64,000 nt of DNA from Streptomyces sp. NBS 14/10 (GCF_002224125.1 NZ_NCSM01000036.1:46971-110970); one strand, 5' to 3'; shown: positions 7,175-17,852, counted from the stretch's first letter. Notes: generated by a model not told the origin, from the letters alone. Program-made: numbers and translations.

Positions 7175-8983
7175 ATGCCCCACCCGCACCTGGACGCCGC
7201 GGGCCATCCGAGGCCGCAGCTGATCCGCGATCCCGACTGGCGCGACCTCGGCGGTCCCTGGCAGTTGGCCTACGACGACGAGGACCGCGGTCGCGCCGAC
7301 CGCTGGATGGACCCGGCGAACTCCGCACCGTTCACCGGCACCGTCACCGTGCCCTACCCGCCCGAGTCCGCGGCCTCGGGCGTGGCGGACACCGCCTTCC
7401 ACCCCGTGCTCTGGTACCGGCGCACGATCGACGTGGCCCGGCCGGCCGCCGGGCGGCGGCTCCTGCTGCACTTCGGTGCGGTCGACCACCGGGCCGAGGT
7501 CTGGCTGGGCGGCCGCCTGGTGGGACGGCACGAGGGCGGGCACACCGGCTTCACCTGCGATCTGACCGACGCCATCGACCGGGACGGCGAGCAGACCCTC
7601 GTCGTACGCGCCGAGGACCAGCCGCTCGACGCCGCACAGCCCCGCGGCAAGCAGGACTGGCGCCGGGATCCGCATGTCATCTGGTACCACCGCACCTCCG
7701 GGATCTGGCAGCCGGTGTGGCTGGAAGAGGTCCCGGCCGAGCACATCGCGCTCCTGCACTGGACCCCCGAGGTCGCCCACGCCCGCGTCCGCTGCCGGCT
7801 GCGGCTCGGCCACTGGCCGCGGCGCCCGCTCACCGTGACGGTCCGCCTCACGGTCAGCCTCACCCGGGGTGAGCGGGTGCTCGCGGAGCAGCGGACGCTG
7901 ATCGAGGGCCAGGAGACGGAGTTCGATGTCGCGGTGCCCGCCCTGCGCCACGCGCAGGATCTCGACGAACTGCTCTGGAGTCCGGAGCGGCCGCAACTCG
8001 TCGACGCTGTGGTGGAGTTGCGCGACGCGGCCGAGGACACACCGGTCGACCGTGCGACGTCCTACCTCGGCCTGCGCGACATCGGCTGGGACGACGGCGT
8101 CTTCCTCCTCAACCACAAACCGTACTTCCTCCGGTTCGCGCTCCAGCAGGGCTACTGGCCCGCATCGCATCTGTCGGCCTCGGCCGAGGAATTGCGCCGC
8201 GACGTCGAACTGGCGAAGGAGATCGGCCTCAACGGGCTGCGTATCCACCAGAAGGTCGAGGACCCGCGCTTCCTGTACTGGGCCGACCGGCTCGGGCTGC
8301 TGCTGTGGGAGGAGATGCCGTCGGCCTACGCCTTCGGCGCGCGGACCGTCGAGCGCGTGGTCGCCGAGTGGACCGAAGCCATCTCCCGCGACCTCAGCCA
8401 CCCCTCGATCGTCGCCTGGGTCCCGATCAACGAGTCCTGGTCCGTGCCGAACCCGGCGCTCGTCCCCGCGCAGCGCCACTTCATGGACGCCCTGTACCAC
8501 CTGACCAAGGCCCTGGACCCGTCCCGCCCCGCCGTCTCCAACGACGGCTGGGAGATCTCCGCCGCCGACATCTGGGGCGTCCACGACTACACCCAGCACG
8601 GGGACGTACTGCGCAAGCGCTACGGCCACGCCTCGCTGCGGCAGGGCGAGCTCGCCGAGCGGTGGCCCGGCGCCAAACGGCTGACCCTGGACGGCGTCCG
8701 CCACCAGGGGCAGCCCGTCGTCCTCAGCGAGTTCGGCGGCGCGACCTTCGAGCCGGCCGACGGCGCCGAGTGGTTCGGCTACGACACCGTGGCCACGAAG
8801 GAGGACTTCGCGGAACGCCTCGCCGACCTGGTGACCGCCGCGGTGGACTCCGGGCTCGCGGGCTACTGCTACACCCAGTTCACCGACACGGAACAAGAGA
8901 CCAACGGCCTGCTCACACCGGACCGCCAACCGAAGATTCCCCTGGCCGAACTGCGCGAAATTCTCACCCGACCCCGCACATAG
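7175..8983 (+). CDS. Glycoside hydrolase family 2 protein
   Basis: This 602-residue enzyme has the GH2 order: a jelly-roll sugar-binding domain (about 15-190, with WYRRTIDVARP and HFGAVDHRAEVWLGG), an Ig-like domain (about 200-285) and a TIM barrel. The expected acid/base Glu420 lies in VPINESW and the nucleophile Glu519 in LSEFGG. There is no signal peptide, so it acts in the cytoplasm on imported oligosaccharides. GH2 includes beta-galactosidases, beta-glucuronidases and beta-mannosidases; the context with GH67 and GH43 makes a uronide or galactoside from hemicellulose possible, but specificity cannot be read from the sequence. Confidence 0.92.
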   Translation: MPHPHLDAAGHPRPQLIRDPDWRDLGGPWQLAYDDEDRGRADRWMDPANSAPFTGTVTVPYPPESAASGVADTAFHPVLWYRRTIDVARPAAGRRLLLHFGAVDHRAEVWLGGRLVGRHEGGHTGFTCDLTDAIDRDGEQTLVVRAEDQPLDAAQPRGKQDWRRDPHVIWYHRTSGIWQPVWLEEVPAEHIALLHWTPEVAHARVRCRLRLGHWPRRPLTVTVRLTVSLTRGERVLAEQRTLIEGQETEFDVAVPALRHAQDLDELLWSPERPQLVDAVVELRDAAEDTPVDRATSYLGLRDIGWDDGVFLLNHKPYFLRFALQQGYWPASHLSASAEELRRDVELAKEIGLNGLRIHQKVEDPRFLYWADRLGLLLWEEMPSAYAFGARTVERVVAEWTEAISRDLSHPSIVAWVPINESWSVPNPALVPAQRHFMDALYHLTKALDPSRPAVSNDGWEISAADIWGVHDYTQHGDVLRKRYGHASLRQGELAERWPGAKRLTLDGVRHQGQPVVLSEFGGATFEPADGAEWFGYDTVATKEDFAERLADLVTAAVDSGLAGYCYTQFTDTEQETNGLLTPDRQPKIPLAELREILTRPRT

Positions 8984-9021
8984 CGCCTCTCGCCATCCGA
9001 ATCCGCAGAGGAGAAACCGCA

Positions 9022-12000
9022 ATGGCGCGATCCGAGTACGAGTACAGTCGTCGCCGAGTGCTCCAGGCATCCGCTCTCGCCTTCGCCACCGCACTGAGCC
9101 CGTGGAGCACGGCGGCCGGCTTCGCCCAATCGGCAGGCACCCCCGATGAGGACGGCTACGACCTCTGGCTGCGCTACCGCCCCACCACCGATCCCCAGCG
9201 GCTCGCCGAGTACCGGAAGGCCCTGGCCGGTCTGGCACGTCAGGGCGAGGGCCCGGTCATGGGCAACGCCGAGTCGGAACTGCGACGAGCCGCCCGGGGC
9301 CTCACCGGCAGCGCACCGGCCCGGGTTTCCGCCGATCGCGCCTCGGTCGTCATCGGCACGGTGGACGAGTCACCGGTCGTGCGCTCCCAGGTGAGCCCCG
9401 ATCGGCTGGCCCGGATCGGCGAGCAGGGGTACGTGATCGAGATGACCGGCCCGCCGGGCAGTCGGCGACTGGTCGTCGGGGCCCGCAGTGATCGGGGCGT
9501 GCTGGCCGGGGTCTTCCATCTCATCCGTCTGCTCCAGCTCGAGCGGCCACTGCACAAGCTGTCCGTCGTGGAGAAACCGCGCACCGCACTGCGCATGATG
9601 AATCACTGGGACAACTTCGACGGATCGATCGAGCGTGGCTACGCGGGCACTTCGCTCTTCGAGTGGGACAAGCTGCCGGACATCTCCGGCCGGCTCGTCG
9701 ACTACGCGCGGTCCATGGCATCGATCGGCATCAACGCCTCGGTGCTCAACAATGTGAACGCCGACGCCGACTTCATCACCGGCGAGATGCTGACCAGGCT
9801 CAGACCCCTGGCGGCACTTCTCCACTCATGGGGCATCTCCGTCTGGCTGTCCGTCAACTACGCCAGTCCGATGATCCTGACCGCGGACGACGCGGATCCG
9901 ATCACGACGGCCGATCCCGCCGATCGACGGGTCCAGCGGTGGTGGCAGGACAAGAGCGCCGAAATCTTCACGAGCCTGCCCGGATTCGGCGGGTTCCTGG
10001 TGAAGGCGAACTCGGAGGGGCAGCCCGGCCCGCTGGATTACGGACGCACCCATGCCGAGGGCGCGAACATGCTGGCCCGCACGGTCGCCCCGCACGACGG
10101 GCAGATCGTCTGGCGCAGCTTCGTCCACGAGGATTTCAGCGACTGGGCGGAGTACCAGTACCGGGTGTTCGCCCCGCTGGACGACACGTTCGACGACAAC
10201 GTCATCCTCCAGACCAAGTACGGACCGATCGACTTCCAGATCCGCGAGCCCGTACACCCCCTGTTCGGCGCGATGCGCCACACGAACCAGATGCTGGAAC
10301 TCCAGCTCACCCAGGAGTACACAGGCCACGAGATCCACACCACCTATCTGGCTCCGCTGTGGCGGGAGGTGCTGACCTTCCCGACGCGGGGGCCCGGCAC
10401 CGGACCGACCGTCGCCGACATCCTCGCGGACGGCGACGGCCGTACGCCGCGGGGTCGTGCGCCGCGGGCGGGCATCGCCGGGGTCAGCAACTTCGGCAAC
10501 GCCCGCAACTGGACCGGCTATCTGATGGGAGCGGCGAACACCTATGCCTTCGGCAGGATGTGCTGGGACCCGGACGCCGATCCCCGGGACCTGGCCGCGG
10601 AGTGGGCCGGGCTGACCTTCGGCACCGACGGCACGGTCACCGAGGTCGTGGCCGACATCCTCGTGCACTCGCGCCGGACGTACGAGGACTACACCTCGCC
10701 GCTGGGGATGGGCTATCTCACCGACCCCGGTGGCGACCATCTCGACCCGAGCCCGCTGGGCACCCTCTTCCAGTCACACCACTCCACGACCGAGGGCACC
10801 GGCTTCGACCGTACCGAGGCGACCGGCAGCGGCTTCACCGGGCTCTACCCACGGCCGTGGCGGAAGATTTACGAGTCCACGGCGACCTGCCCCGACGACC
10901 TGCTGCTGTTCATGCACTGGGTGCCGTACGACCATCGGCTGCGGTCGGGCAAGACGGTCATCCAGCACATCTACGATACGCACTTCACCGGGGTCGACCG
11001 CATCGACCGGTTCCTCGCCGGGTGGAGCAAACTGTCCGGGGCGGTCGACCGACAGCGCCATTCCGCCGTCAAGGCGGGCTTCGAGGCCCAGCGGGAGCAT
11101 GCGACGTTCTGGCGCGACACGGCGGTCGGATTCTTCTTCGACAAAAGCCGCATCGTCGACCCGCGGCGGGAATGGCTGCAAGCGGCGCTGAACGGCTCAC
11201 GGGTGCTGCTCGGCGGCCGGCCGAACCTCCTGCCGGTCACCGTCACCAACGCCTCGGCGCGGGACCGTGACCTGACGGTCGCGCTGCGGCCACCGGCGGC
11301 GGACTGGCGCACCGAGCCCGCCGAACAGTCCGCGGCCGGCGCCGCCACCGCCGAGCTCGAACTGCCGGTCACGCCCCCCTTGTCGGGCACCGTCGCCGCC
11401 CTGGAGCTGGATGTGGCGCCGAAGCTCACCCGGCTCGACGGCCGCCCGCCGTCCCTGGTCGTAGCCCCCGAGGGCAGGCGCTGCCTCCTGGCGCTCAACG
11501 CCGGGCCGCGGAACGGGACTTCGATGCCCGGCTACGACGCGCTGACCCCCGAATCGGCCTGGTCCGCGTCGGCCGGCCACGGCTGGGTCGGCGCCGCCCC
11601 GTCGGCCAGGGACCGCGGTGGCGAGCCCCTGTTGCGCGACCACCTCTGGCACAACTCGTCCCGGGTGCTGCGCGTCGCCCTACCGGCCGGCAAACACACC
11701 GGGTACGCGCTGGTCGGCGACACCGGTGCCACGGCCTCGCCGACCCGGGTCGCGGTGGACGGCGCCACCGTCGCCACCAGTCCGAAGCAGCCCGGCGGAA
11801 CCTTCACCTGGCTGGAGCTCCCCCTCGACGGAGGTGCCACCGGACGCACCACGGACATCACGTTCACGGGGGTGGGCGGCCCCTGGCGGCTGTCCGCGTT
11901 CGCCGTCACGGACCCCGGCGCCCCGGTGCCGTCCCTGGTCGTCATGAGGGCGGTGGCGGATCCGGTGTGGTGGGCGGGCCGGGCCAACCCGGTCACGGTG

Positions 12001-12693
12001 CTGGTACGCAACTCCGGCACCAAGGACCGCGATGTCACCGCCCGCCTCGTCACCCCCGACGGCTGGTCCGGCACCGAGCGGACCGTGACGGTCACCGCCG
12101 GAGCCGAGCGAGAGCTGACCGTCACCGCGACCCCGGTGCCCACTCCGGGATTCGCCACCGTCGAGATCCGGCTCACCACCGGCGACGAGGAGATCGAGCG
12201 CGGCCGGTCGGTGTCCGTGGTCACCACGCCGCACCCCGATGACGCGGCCACGGCGTTCGACGCCGGCCCGCCGTCCAGCCCGCTGCTGACCGGATACACC
12301 AGGCTGTCCCCCGAGGACGACTACACCGCCGACCGCGGCTTCGGTTGGGTCGGCGACCGGCCGAACACCCGTGACCGGGGCAACGCCGACGATCTGCGCC
12401 GCGACATCGTCATGCAGCGGGGCAAGCCCATCGTCCTGAGCGTCCCGGTGCCGGCCGGCCAGCACACGGTGTGGGTGCTGACCGGCGACTCCCTCACCGA
12501 TTCGGGTGTCACCACCATCTCCGAGGACGGCACGGTCCTCGGACGCTCCGGCGACGACAGCCTGCCGAGCCGAGCCTTCGTCTGGTTCTCCTTCGCCCTC
12601 GACGGTGGAACGGATGGGCGCACCGCCGACCTGGCGATCACCGGCTCGAAGCTGAACGGCCTCTGGCGCATCGCGGCCCTCGTCGTCGTCTGA
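9022..12693 (+). CDS. Secreted GH67 alpha-glucuronidase with long C-terminal extension
   Basis: The product is 1223 residues, against roughly 670-720 for most GH67 enzymes. The start follows GAGGAGAAACC. A twin-arginine leader (SRRRVLQASALAF) predicts export. The GH67 core runs from about 25 to 730 and contains HWDNFDGSIERGYAG, the general-acid motif KANSEGQPGP (Glu332), YGRTHAEGANMLA and FQIREPVHPLFGAM. GH67 enzymes remove 4-O-methyl-glucuronic acid from xylo-oligosaccharides. After the core come a repeat (about 822-963), an Ig-like segment (about 975-1070) and a second copy of the repeat (about 1076-1223). Both repeats carry GWVG followed by RDRG and are probably carbohydrate-binding. Most GH67 enzymes are intracellular, so this secreted modular form is unusual. 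Confidence 0.92.
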   Translation: MARSEYEYSRRRVLQASALAFATALSPWSTAAGFAQSAGTPDEDGYDLWLRYRPTTDPQRLAEYRKALAGLARQGEGPVMGNAESELRRAARGLTGSAPARVSADRASVVIGTVDESPVVRSQVSPDRLARIGEQGYVIEMTGPPGSRRLVVGARSDRGVLAGVFHLIRLLQLERPLHKLSVVEKPRTALRMMNHWDNFDGSIERGYAGTSLFEWDKLPDISGRLVDYARSMASIGINASVLNNVNADADFITGEMLTRLRPLAALLHSWGISVWLSVNYASPMILTADDADPITTADPADRRVQRWWQDKSAEIFTSLPGFGGFLVKANSEGQPGPLDYGRTHAEGANMLARTVAPHDGQIVWRSFVHEDFSDWAEYQYRVFAPLDDTFDDNVILQTKYGPIDFQIREPVHPLFGAMRHTNQMLELQLTQEYTGHEIHTTYLAPLWREVLTFPTRGPGTGPTVADILADGDGRTPRGRAPRAGIAGVSNFGNARNWTGYLMGAANTYAFGRMCWDPDADPRDLAAEWAGLTFGTDGTVTEVVADILVHSRRTYEDYTSPLGMGYLTDPGGDHLDPSPLGTLFQSHHSTTEGTGFDRTEATGSGFTGLYPRPWRKIYESTATCPDDLLLFMHWVPYDHRLRSGKTVIQHIYDTHFTGVDRIDRFLAGWSKLSGAVDRQRHSAVKAGFEAQREHATFWRDTAVGFFFDKSRIVDPRREWLQAALNGSRVLLGGRPNLLPVTVTNASARDRDLTVALRPPAADWRTEPAEQSAAGAATAELELPVTPPLSGTVAALELDVAPKLTRLDGRPPSLVVAPEGRRCLLALNAGPRNGTSMPGYDALTPESAWSASAGHGWVGAAPSARDRGGEPLLRDHLWHNSSRVLRVALPAGKHTGYALVGDTGATASPTRVAVDGATVATSPKQPGGTFTWLELPLDGGATGRTTDITFTGVGGPWRLSAFAVTDPGAPVPSLVVMRAVADPVWWAGRANPVTVLVRNSGTKDRDVTARLVTPDGWSGTERTVTVTAGAERELTVTATPVPTPGFATVEIRLTTGDEEIERGRSVSVVTTPHPDDAATAFDAGPPSSPLLTGYTRLSPEDDYTADRGFGWVGDRPNTRDRGNADDLRRDIVMQRGKPIVLSVPVPAGQHTVWVLTGDSLTDSGVTTISEDGTVLGRSGDDSLPSRAFVWFSFALDGGTDGRTADLAITGSKLNGLWRIAALVVV

Positions 12694-12788
12694 GCCACCT
12701 CCTCGCCGTACACCCATCTGTTCTTCCGGCCACGGCCCACGACCCGACATCTCTGGCATCTCGGCATCCGTAAAGGAGAGCTCCCGAC

Positions 12789-15065
12789 ATGACATCGAAG
12801 CCAGCACGATTCCCCGCGCTCCGGGGCAGACCCGGCGCCGCCCTCCTCGCCCTGCTCATGGTCCTCGGCCTCGGCGGTGCGCATCCCGGCCCGGCCGCGG
12901 CCGATCCCGCCGATCCGCCCGGGACGTACCAGAATCCCGTGATGGACAACGTCGCGGACGCCTTCTCCGACCCGTCGATCATCCGCGGTAAGGACGGCTA
13001 CTGGTACGCCTATGCGACCCAGACCAGCATGCGCCGGGACAATCAGGGAGGCCCCTGGGAGTCACAGCACTTCATGCCGATCACACGCTCGGCCGACCTC
13101 GTCAACTGGACGTACGTCGGTGATGTCTTCGGGCCCGACAACCACCCGAAGTGGCGCGACTTCGCGACCACCTACTACTGGGCACCCGACATCCGCTACA
13201 TCAACGGCAAGTACTACCTCTACTACTCGGTCGCCGGCGGCGACAAGAACACCATCGCGCTGGCCACGTCGGACCATCCGGCCGGCCCGTGGAAAGACAT
13301 CGGTCACCCCGTGCTGCCGTACGGGACGACGGTCAATCAGATCGATCCGTCGGTGTTCGTCGACTCCGACGGCCAGAAGTACCTCTACTACGGCTCGTTC
13401 CGCGACGGCGGAATCCAGGCGGTGCGTCTGAACGAGGAGGGCACCGCGCCGGTCGGCGATCCGGTGCAGGTGGTCGGCGCCCGGCGCGGCGAGGCCGCGT
13501 ACGCGGTGAAGCGCGACGGCTGGTACTACCTGTTCTACTCCGGCCTGGGCTGCTGTGCCCGGGACGAGGGCGCCTATCCGGTGTTCGTCGGGCGGGCCAG
13601 GAACCCCATGGGCCCGTTCAAGGACGCCGAGGGCGTCGGTCTGGCCGACCTGCACCCGGGCGGTACGATCGTCAACGCGCCGAACGGCAACAAGTGGGTG
13701 GCGACCGGCCATTCGGCGAACGTGGTCGACAAATCGGGCCAGGACTGGATCCTCACCAATGGATTCGACCGCCACGAGAGCGATCCCAACTGGGGCGGAC
13801 GGCCGACCATGATGGACCGGCTCGACTGGATCGACGGCTGGCCGACGGTCCGCGCGGGGGCCTGGACCAGCGAGGACCGACAGACCGCGCCGACGGGCGC
13901 ATGGGACGCGGGCAGCACCTTCGAGGACGGCCTCGGCCACTTCGACATCCCGGGACACGGGTCCTGGACCACGGGTTCGGATCCCGACTCGGGACGCTAT
14001 GCCCGCAGCCGGTCCCGGGCCGAGGTCCCGCAGCTGCTGCTGCCGCGTCGGGCCCCGGACGGCGATGTGAGGATCGAGGCCGACGTCCGGCTGCGCGACG
14101 ACGAAGGCCGGGTCGGTCTGGTCCTGGCGTCCGCGGGCCCGTCCGACCACGCCGTGGTCTGGCTGGATTCCACCGGCACACTCTCCGTCGAGGTCACCCG
14201 GGACCGGAAGGTGGTGCGGAAGCGCACCGCTCGTCTGCACACGAACGCCGATCCGCGGACCTGGCACTCACTCACGGCCGAGATCCGCGACGGGGCGGCG
14301 CATGTACAGGTCAGCTCGGCCATGCTCGACATGCCGCTGGCCGAACTGAAGGTGGACGTGCCCGAGGACTGGCGCCGTGGCGGTGCCGCCTCGACCCGCG
14401 GCGCCGGCGAGGTGGACAACGTCGGCGTGACCCGGCTCTACCCGCCGGTGACCGTCAAACAGCCGGCCCCCCACATCGGAGCCCGGCTCCCGGAGTACGA
14501 CGAGGACTTCGACGACACCCAGCTGGACGGCTGGACGTGGTTCGGCCCCGCCGACGGGAAGGTCACCGACGGCCAGTATGTGTGGCCGACGCAGGATGCC
14601 GACTTCTCCGGCAAGGGCACCATGGCATCGGCGCTGCTTCGTGACGCTCCGACCGGCACCTACACCGTCGAGACCAAGCTGCACTTCCCGATCACCGACG
14701 CCCCCGACGGGCGCAGCCAGGCCGGGATGATCGCCTTCCAGAGCCCGGAGGACTCGATCCATCTGGCCCCGACACGGACCGGCCCGTCCCGGCAGGCTTT
14801 CCTGTGGATCGGCCGAGACCGTGACAGCTGGCCGGAGATGCAGCTGGGCCCGTCGGCCGACACCATGTGGCTGCGGCTGCGCCACACCGTCGACCCGAAG
14901 ACCGGCGAACACACCTTCCAGCCGGCCACGAGTCGGGACGGGAAGCACTACATCTGGGGTGGGGTCTGGCATCTGCCCGCCGGCTCCGACCCGCGCATCG
15001 GCCTCGTCTCCCTGGCCGGCAAGGGCGTGACCGCACGCTTCGACTACGTGCGCTTCTACTCCTGA
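12789..15065 (+). CDS. Secreted GH43-family hydrolase with C-terminal beta-sandwich modules
   Basis: This 758-residue protein has an N-terminal Sec-type signal (ALLALLMVLGLGGAHPGPAAA) and a five-bladed propeller of GH43 type. The expected catalytic residues are Asp61 (FSDPSIIR), Asp134 (YYWAPDIRY) and Glu235 (RRGEAAYAV). The family contains alpha-L-arabinofuranosidases, arabinanases and beta-xylosidases. Past residue 380 there are two beta-rich modules, the last (about 565-758) resembling a DUF1349/concanavalin-like domain with DGWTWFGPADGK and GMIAFQSPEDSIHLA. It ends the polysaccharide operon and would act outside the cell with the GH67 enzyme. The start follows AAAGGAGAG. Confidence 0.9.
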   Translation: MTSKPARFPALRGRPGAALLALLMVLGLGGAHPGPAAADPADPPGTYQNPVMDNVADAFSDPSIIRGKDGYWYAYATQTSMRRDNQGGPWESQHFMPITRSADLVNWTYVGDVFGPDNHPKWRDFATTYYWAPDIRYINGKYYLYYSVAGGDKNTIALATSDHPAGPWKDIGHPVLPYGTTVNQIDPSVFVDSDGQKYLYYGSFRDGGIQAVRLNEEGTAPVGDPVQVVGARRGEAAYAVKRDGWYYLFYSGLGCCARDEGAYPVFVGRARNPMGPFKDAEGVGLADLHPGGTIVNAPNGNKWVATGHSANVVDKSGQDWILTNGFDRHESDPNWGGRPTMMDRLDWIDGWPTVRAGAWTSEDRQTAPTGAWDAGSTFEDGLGHFDIPGHGSWTTGSDPDSGRYARSRSRAEVPQLLLPRRAPDGDVRIEADVRLRDDEGRVGLVLASAGPSDHAVVWLDSTGTLSVEVTRDRKVVRKRTARLHTNADPRTWHSLTAEIRDGAAHVQVSSAMLDMPLAELKVDVPEDWRRGGAASTRGAGEVDNVGVTRLYPPVTVKQPAPHIGARLPEYDEDFDDTQLDGWTWFGPADGKVTDGQYVWPTQDADFSGKGTMASALLRDAPTGTYTVETKLHFPITDAPDGRSQAGMIAFQSPEDSIHLAPTRTGPSRQAFLWIGRDRDSWPEMQLGPSADTMWLRLRHTVDPKTGEHTFQPATSRDGKHYIWGGVWHLPAGSDPRIGLVSLAGKGVTARFDYVRFYS

Positions 15066-15084
15066 CGCCGCTCCACTCCTGTCC

Positions 15085-15420
<336 letters not shown>

Positions 15421-15440
15421 CACCGCCGCCCACGCGTTCC

Positions 15441-17852
15441 TCACCGAGCAGCGGCTGCCCCCAAACCAGGATCTCCTGAACTGCTGTGGAACAGGCACTC
15501 GATCAGGTAGTCGCCCGTGTTCTCGTCGATGGTCACGCCGTGGGTCTCGCTGCGGAAGCCGGGGAAGCGGCGGTCGAAGGACTCCAGGGCCGTGAGATAT
15601 CGCAGCAGCGGGCCGTCGGGTGCGCCGATGGACTCGCCCGGCATCAGGACCGGGATGCCGGGAGGGGTGACCGTCACCATGGCGGCAGCCACCCGGCCCG
15701 CCGCCTCCGAGATCCGGACCCGCTCGGTGCCACCCCGCACCAGCCGCTGGTAACAGTGCTGAGGTGCCGCCACGGGCTGCGGGAGCTGCTGGAACGCCAT
15801 GTCCAGAAGCTCCACCAGGCGCACCGAGCGCAGTTGCTCGTGCATCTCCTGGCACAGCTCGCGCAGGGTCAGGCCCGCGTACCGGCGGGGGTGGGCGGCG
15901 ACGGCCTCCGGCAGGACGCGCTCCAGTGGGGCGTCGGCGTCATAGAGGGCCTTGAAATCCGTCAGGGCGTCCAGCAGGGTGCCCCACTTGCCCTTGGTGA
16001 TGCCCATGGAGAACAGGATCAGCGTGGTGTAACTGTCGGTCTTCTCCACAACGATCTTCCGGGTGGCCAGATAGGCGGTGAGCACCCGGGCCGGGATGCC
16101 CTCCTCGGCCATCTCGCCGGTGGCGCTGATCCCCGGACAGGTCAGCGTGACCTTGACGGGGTCCAGCATGCAGTGGCCCTCGGTCAGCCCGGGGAAGCCG
16201 TGCCAGTCGGCACCGGGTTCCAGCAGCCAGCAGGACTGGTCGGTGCGCAGCAACTCCGGCGGGGCTTCCTCGAACGGCAGCCGTTCGCCGGCCGCCGCGT
16301 CGGTGACCGTGTCGGGCTGCCACACCCCGAAGAACCACGGCGGCCGGTCCCCGGCGCTCTCGATCCGCCGTCGCAAGCGCACCATCTCCTGACGGAAGCG
16401 GATCGCCTCGGTCACCGCCTCGTCGATCAGCCACTCGCCCTGCGGGCCGTCCATCATCGCCGTCGCCACGTCGAGCGAGGCGATCATCGGGTAGAGGGGC
16501 GAGGTGGTGCCGTGCATCATCAGCGCCTCGTTGAACCGGTCATGCTCCACCGGTGCCCGCGGTGCGGGCCGCACGTGCACCATCGCGCTCTGCGACAGCG
16601 CCGCCAGCAGCTTGTGCGTGGACTGGGTGGCGAACACGGTCGGGCGGTCCGGGCCGGGGAAGGCCTCCTCGTCCACCGACATGCCGTAACGGCCGGCATA
16701 GAGCGGGTGGAAACGGGCGTACGCGAACCACGCCTCGTCGAAGTGCAACCGGGGCGTGCTGGCGGCGAACGCGCGAGCCGTGGGTACGGCGTTGTAACTG
16801 AGGCCGTCGTAGGTGGAGTTGGTGAACACCGCGTACTGCGGGTGCGGGGACACCGCGCCCTCGGTGAGCGGGTGCGCGGCCACCCGGGCCGCTACCGCGT
16901 CCGCGGCGATCTCGGCCGGGGGCAGCGGTCCCGCCAGGCCGTAGCCGTTGCGGGTGGGGACCAGGTAGACCGGCCGGGCGCCCGAGACGACCAGGCCGTG
17001 CAGCACGGACTTGTGGCAGTTGCGGTCCACCAGCGCGATCTCGTCGCGGGTGACGCTGAAATGGCCGACCAGGCGGTTGCACGTGGAGTCGCCGTGCAGC
17101 ACGAAGTAGGTGAGGTCGGAGCCGAACACACGGGCCGCGTTGCGCTCCGCCTCGCCGATCGGGCCGGTGTGCTCGAACAGCGAGCCCAGTTCCTCGACCG
17201 AGATCGACAGGTCGCTGCGCAGCAGCCGCTCCCCGAAGTAGTCGTGGAAGGCGCGTCCCGCCGGCGACTTGAGGAAGGCGACACCGCCGGAGTGGGCGGG
17301 GGTGTGCCAGGAGTACTCGTGGGCGTCGTCGAAGCGGCGCAGTGCCCGGAAGAACGGCGGCAGCACGGATTCCCGGTAGGCGCGGGCGGCGGTGGTGATG
17401 CGGCCCGCGATGAAGCCCGGGGTGTCCTCCAGCGGCCAGACGTAGCCCACCAGCGACTCGGACACCCACAGCGGCAGGTCCCGTACGCCCTCGTCGGCCA
17501 TCACCAGGAAGACCGGCAGCTCCCGGAAACGGCGGCCGATCCGGCGCAGCACGGCGCCGCCGCCCGTCGTCCCGTCGAGGGTGCTGCCCGGCCGGGCGAG
17601 TGTGCCTCCCGGCGCGGCGAGCGCGGCGCCGGGCCCGTCACCGGCGGCCCTGGGAAGGTCCCAGGCCACCAGCGCCGCGGCCAGACCAGCCTCGGTGCGC
17701 AGTACCGCGTCCGCGTCCTCCGCCGTGACCGCCCACCGGACTTCGAAGCCGCCCGCCTCGATCGCGTCCCGGATCTTCCGTAACTGCTGGGGCCCGGCAC
17801 CCTCGCCCCGAGGGTGTTCCGGTACCGCGACCAGGATCCTGCTGTCGGCCAT
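15441..17852 (-). CDS. Orn/Lys/Arg decarboxylase (fold-type I PLP enzyme)
   Basis: This 803-residue protein has the bacterial inducible-decarboxylase plan: an N-terminal receiver-like wing domain (about 1-130), a large PLP-binding domain and a C-terminal domain. Motifs include HTPAHSGGVAFLKSPAGR, SLFEHTGPIGEAERNAARVF, HFDEAWFAYARFHPLYAGRY and the PLP-lysine segment ATQSTHKLLAALSQ. These enzymes remove CO2 from a basic amino acid to give cadaverine, putrescine or agmatine, for acid response or polyamine supply. The start at 17852 is chosen for its GGCGGGGAA upstream and the conserved ADSRILVAV start; a longer frame upstream is less likely. The exact substrate is undetermined. Confidence 0.9.
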   Translation of the reverse strand: MADSRILVAVPEHPRGEGAGPQQLRKIRDAIEAGGFEVRWAVTAEDADAVLRTEAGLAAALVAWDLPRAAGDGPGAALAAPGGTLARPGSTLDGTTGGGAVLRRIGRRFRELPVFLVMADEGVRDLPLWVSESLVGYVWPLEDTPGFIAGRITTAARAYRESVLPPFFRALRRFDDAHEYSWHTPAHSGGVAFLKSPAGRAFHDYFGERLLRSDLSISVEELGSLFEHTGPIGEAERNAARVFGSDLTYFVLHGDSTCNRLVGHFSVTRDEIALVDRNCHKSVLHGLVVSGARPVYLVPTRNGYGLAGPLPPAEIAADAVAARVAAHPLTEGAVSPHPQYAVFTNSTYDGLSYNAVPTARAFAASTPRLHFDEAWFAYARFHPLYAGRYGMSVDEEAFPGPDRPTVFATQSTHKLLAALSQSAMVHVRPAPRAPVEHDRFNEALMMHGTTSPLYPMIASLDVATAMMDGPQGEWLIDEAVTEAIRFRQEMVRLRRRIESAGDRPPWFFGVWQPDTVTDAAAGERLPFEEAPPELLRTDQSCWLLEPGADWHGFPGLTEGHCMLDPVKVTLTCPGISATGEMAEEGIPARVLTAYLATRKIVVEKTDSYTTLILFSMGITKGKWGTLLDALTDFKALYDADAPLERVLPEAVAAHPRRYAGLTLRELCQEMHEQLRSVRLVELLDMAFQQLPQPVAAPQHCYQRLVRGGTERVRISEAAGRVAAAMVTVTPPGIPVLMPGESIGAPDGPLLRYLTALESFDRRFPGFRSETHGVTIDENTGDYLIECLFHSSSGDPGLGAAAAR

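Noticed and set aside
7169..9238. A 689-codon minus-strand frame opposite the GH2 gene
   Set aside because: The plus strand encodes a complete GH2 enzyme with both catalytic Glu residues; the opposite frame is a shadow.
15486..17783. A 765-codon open frame on the plus strand opposite the decarboxylase
   Set aside because: It is an antisense by-product of GC-rich third positions in the decarboxylase gene; composition is Arg/Gly/His-rich with no family resemblance.
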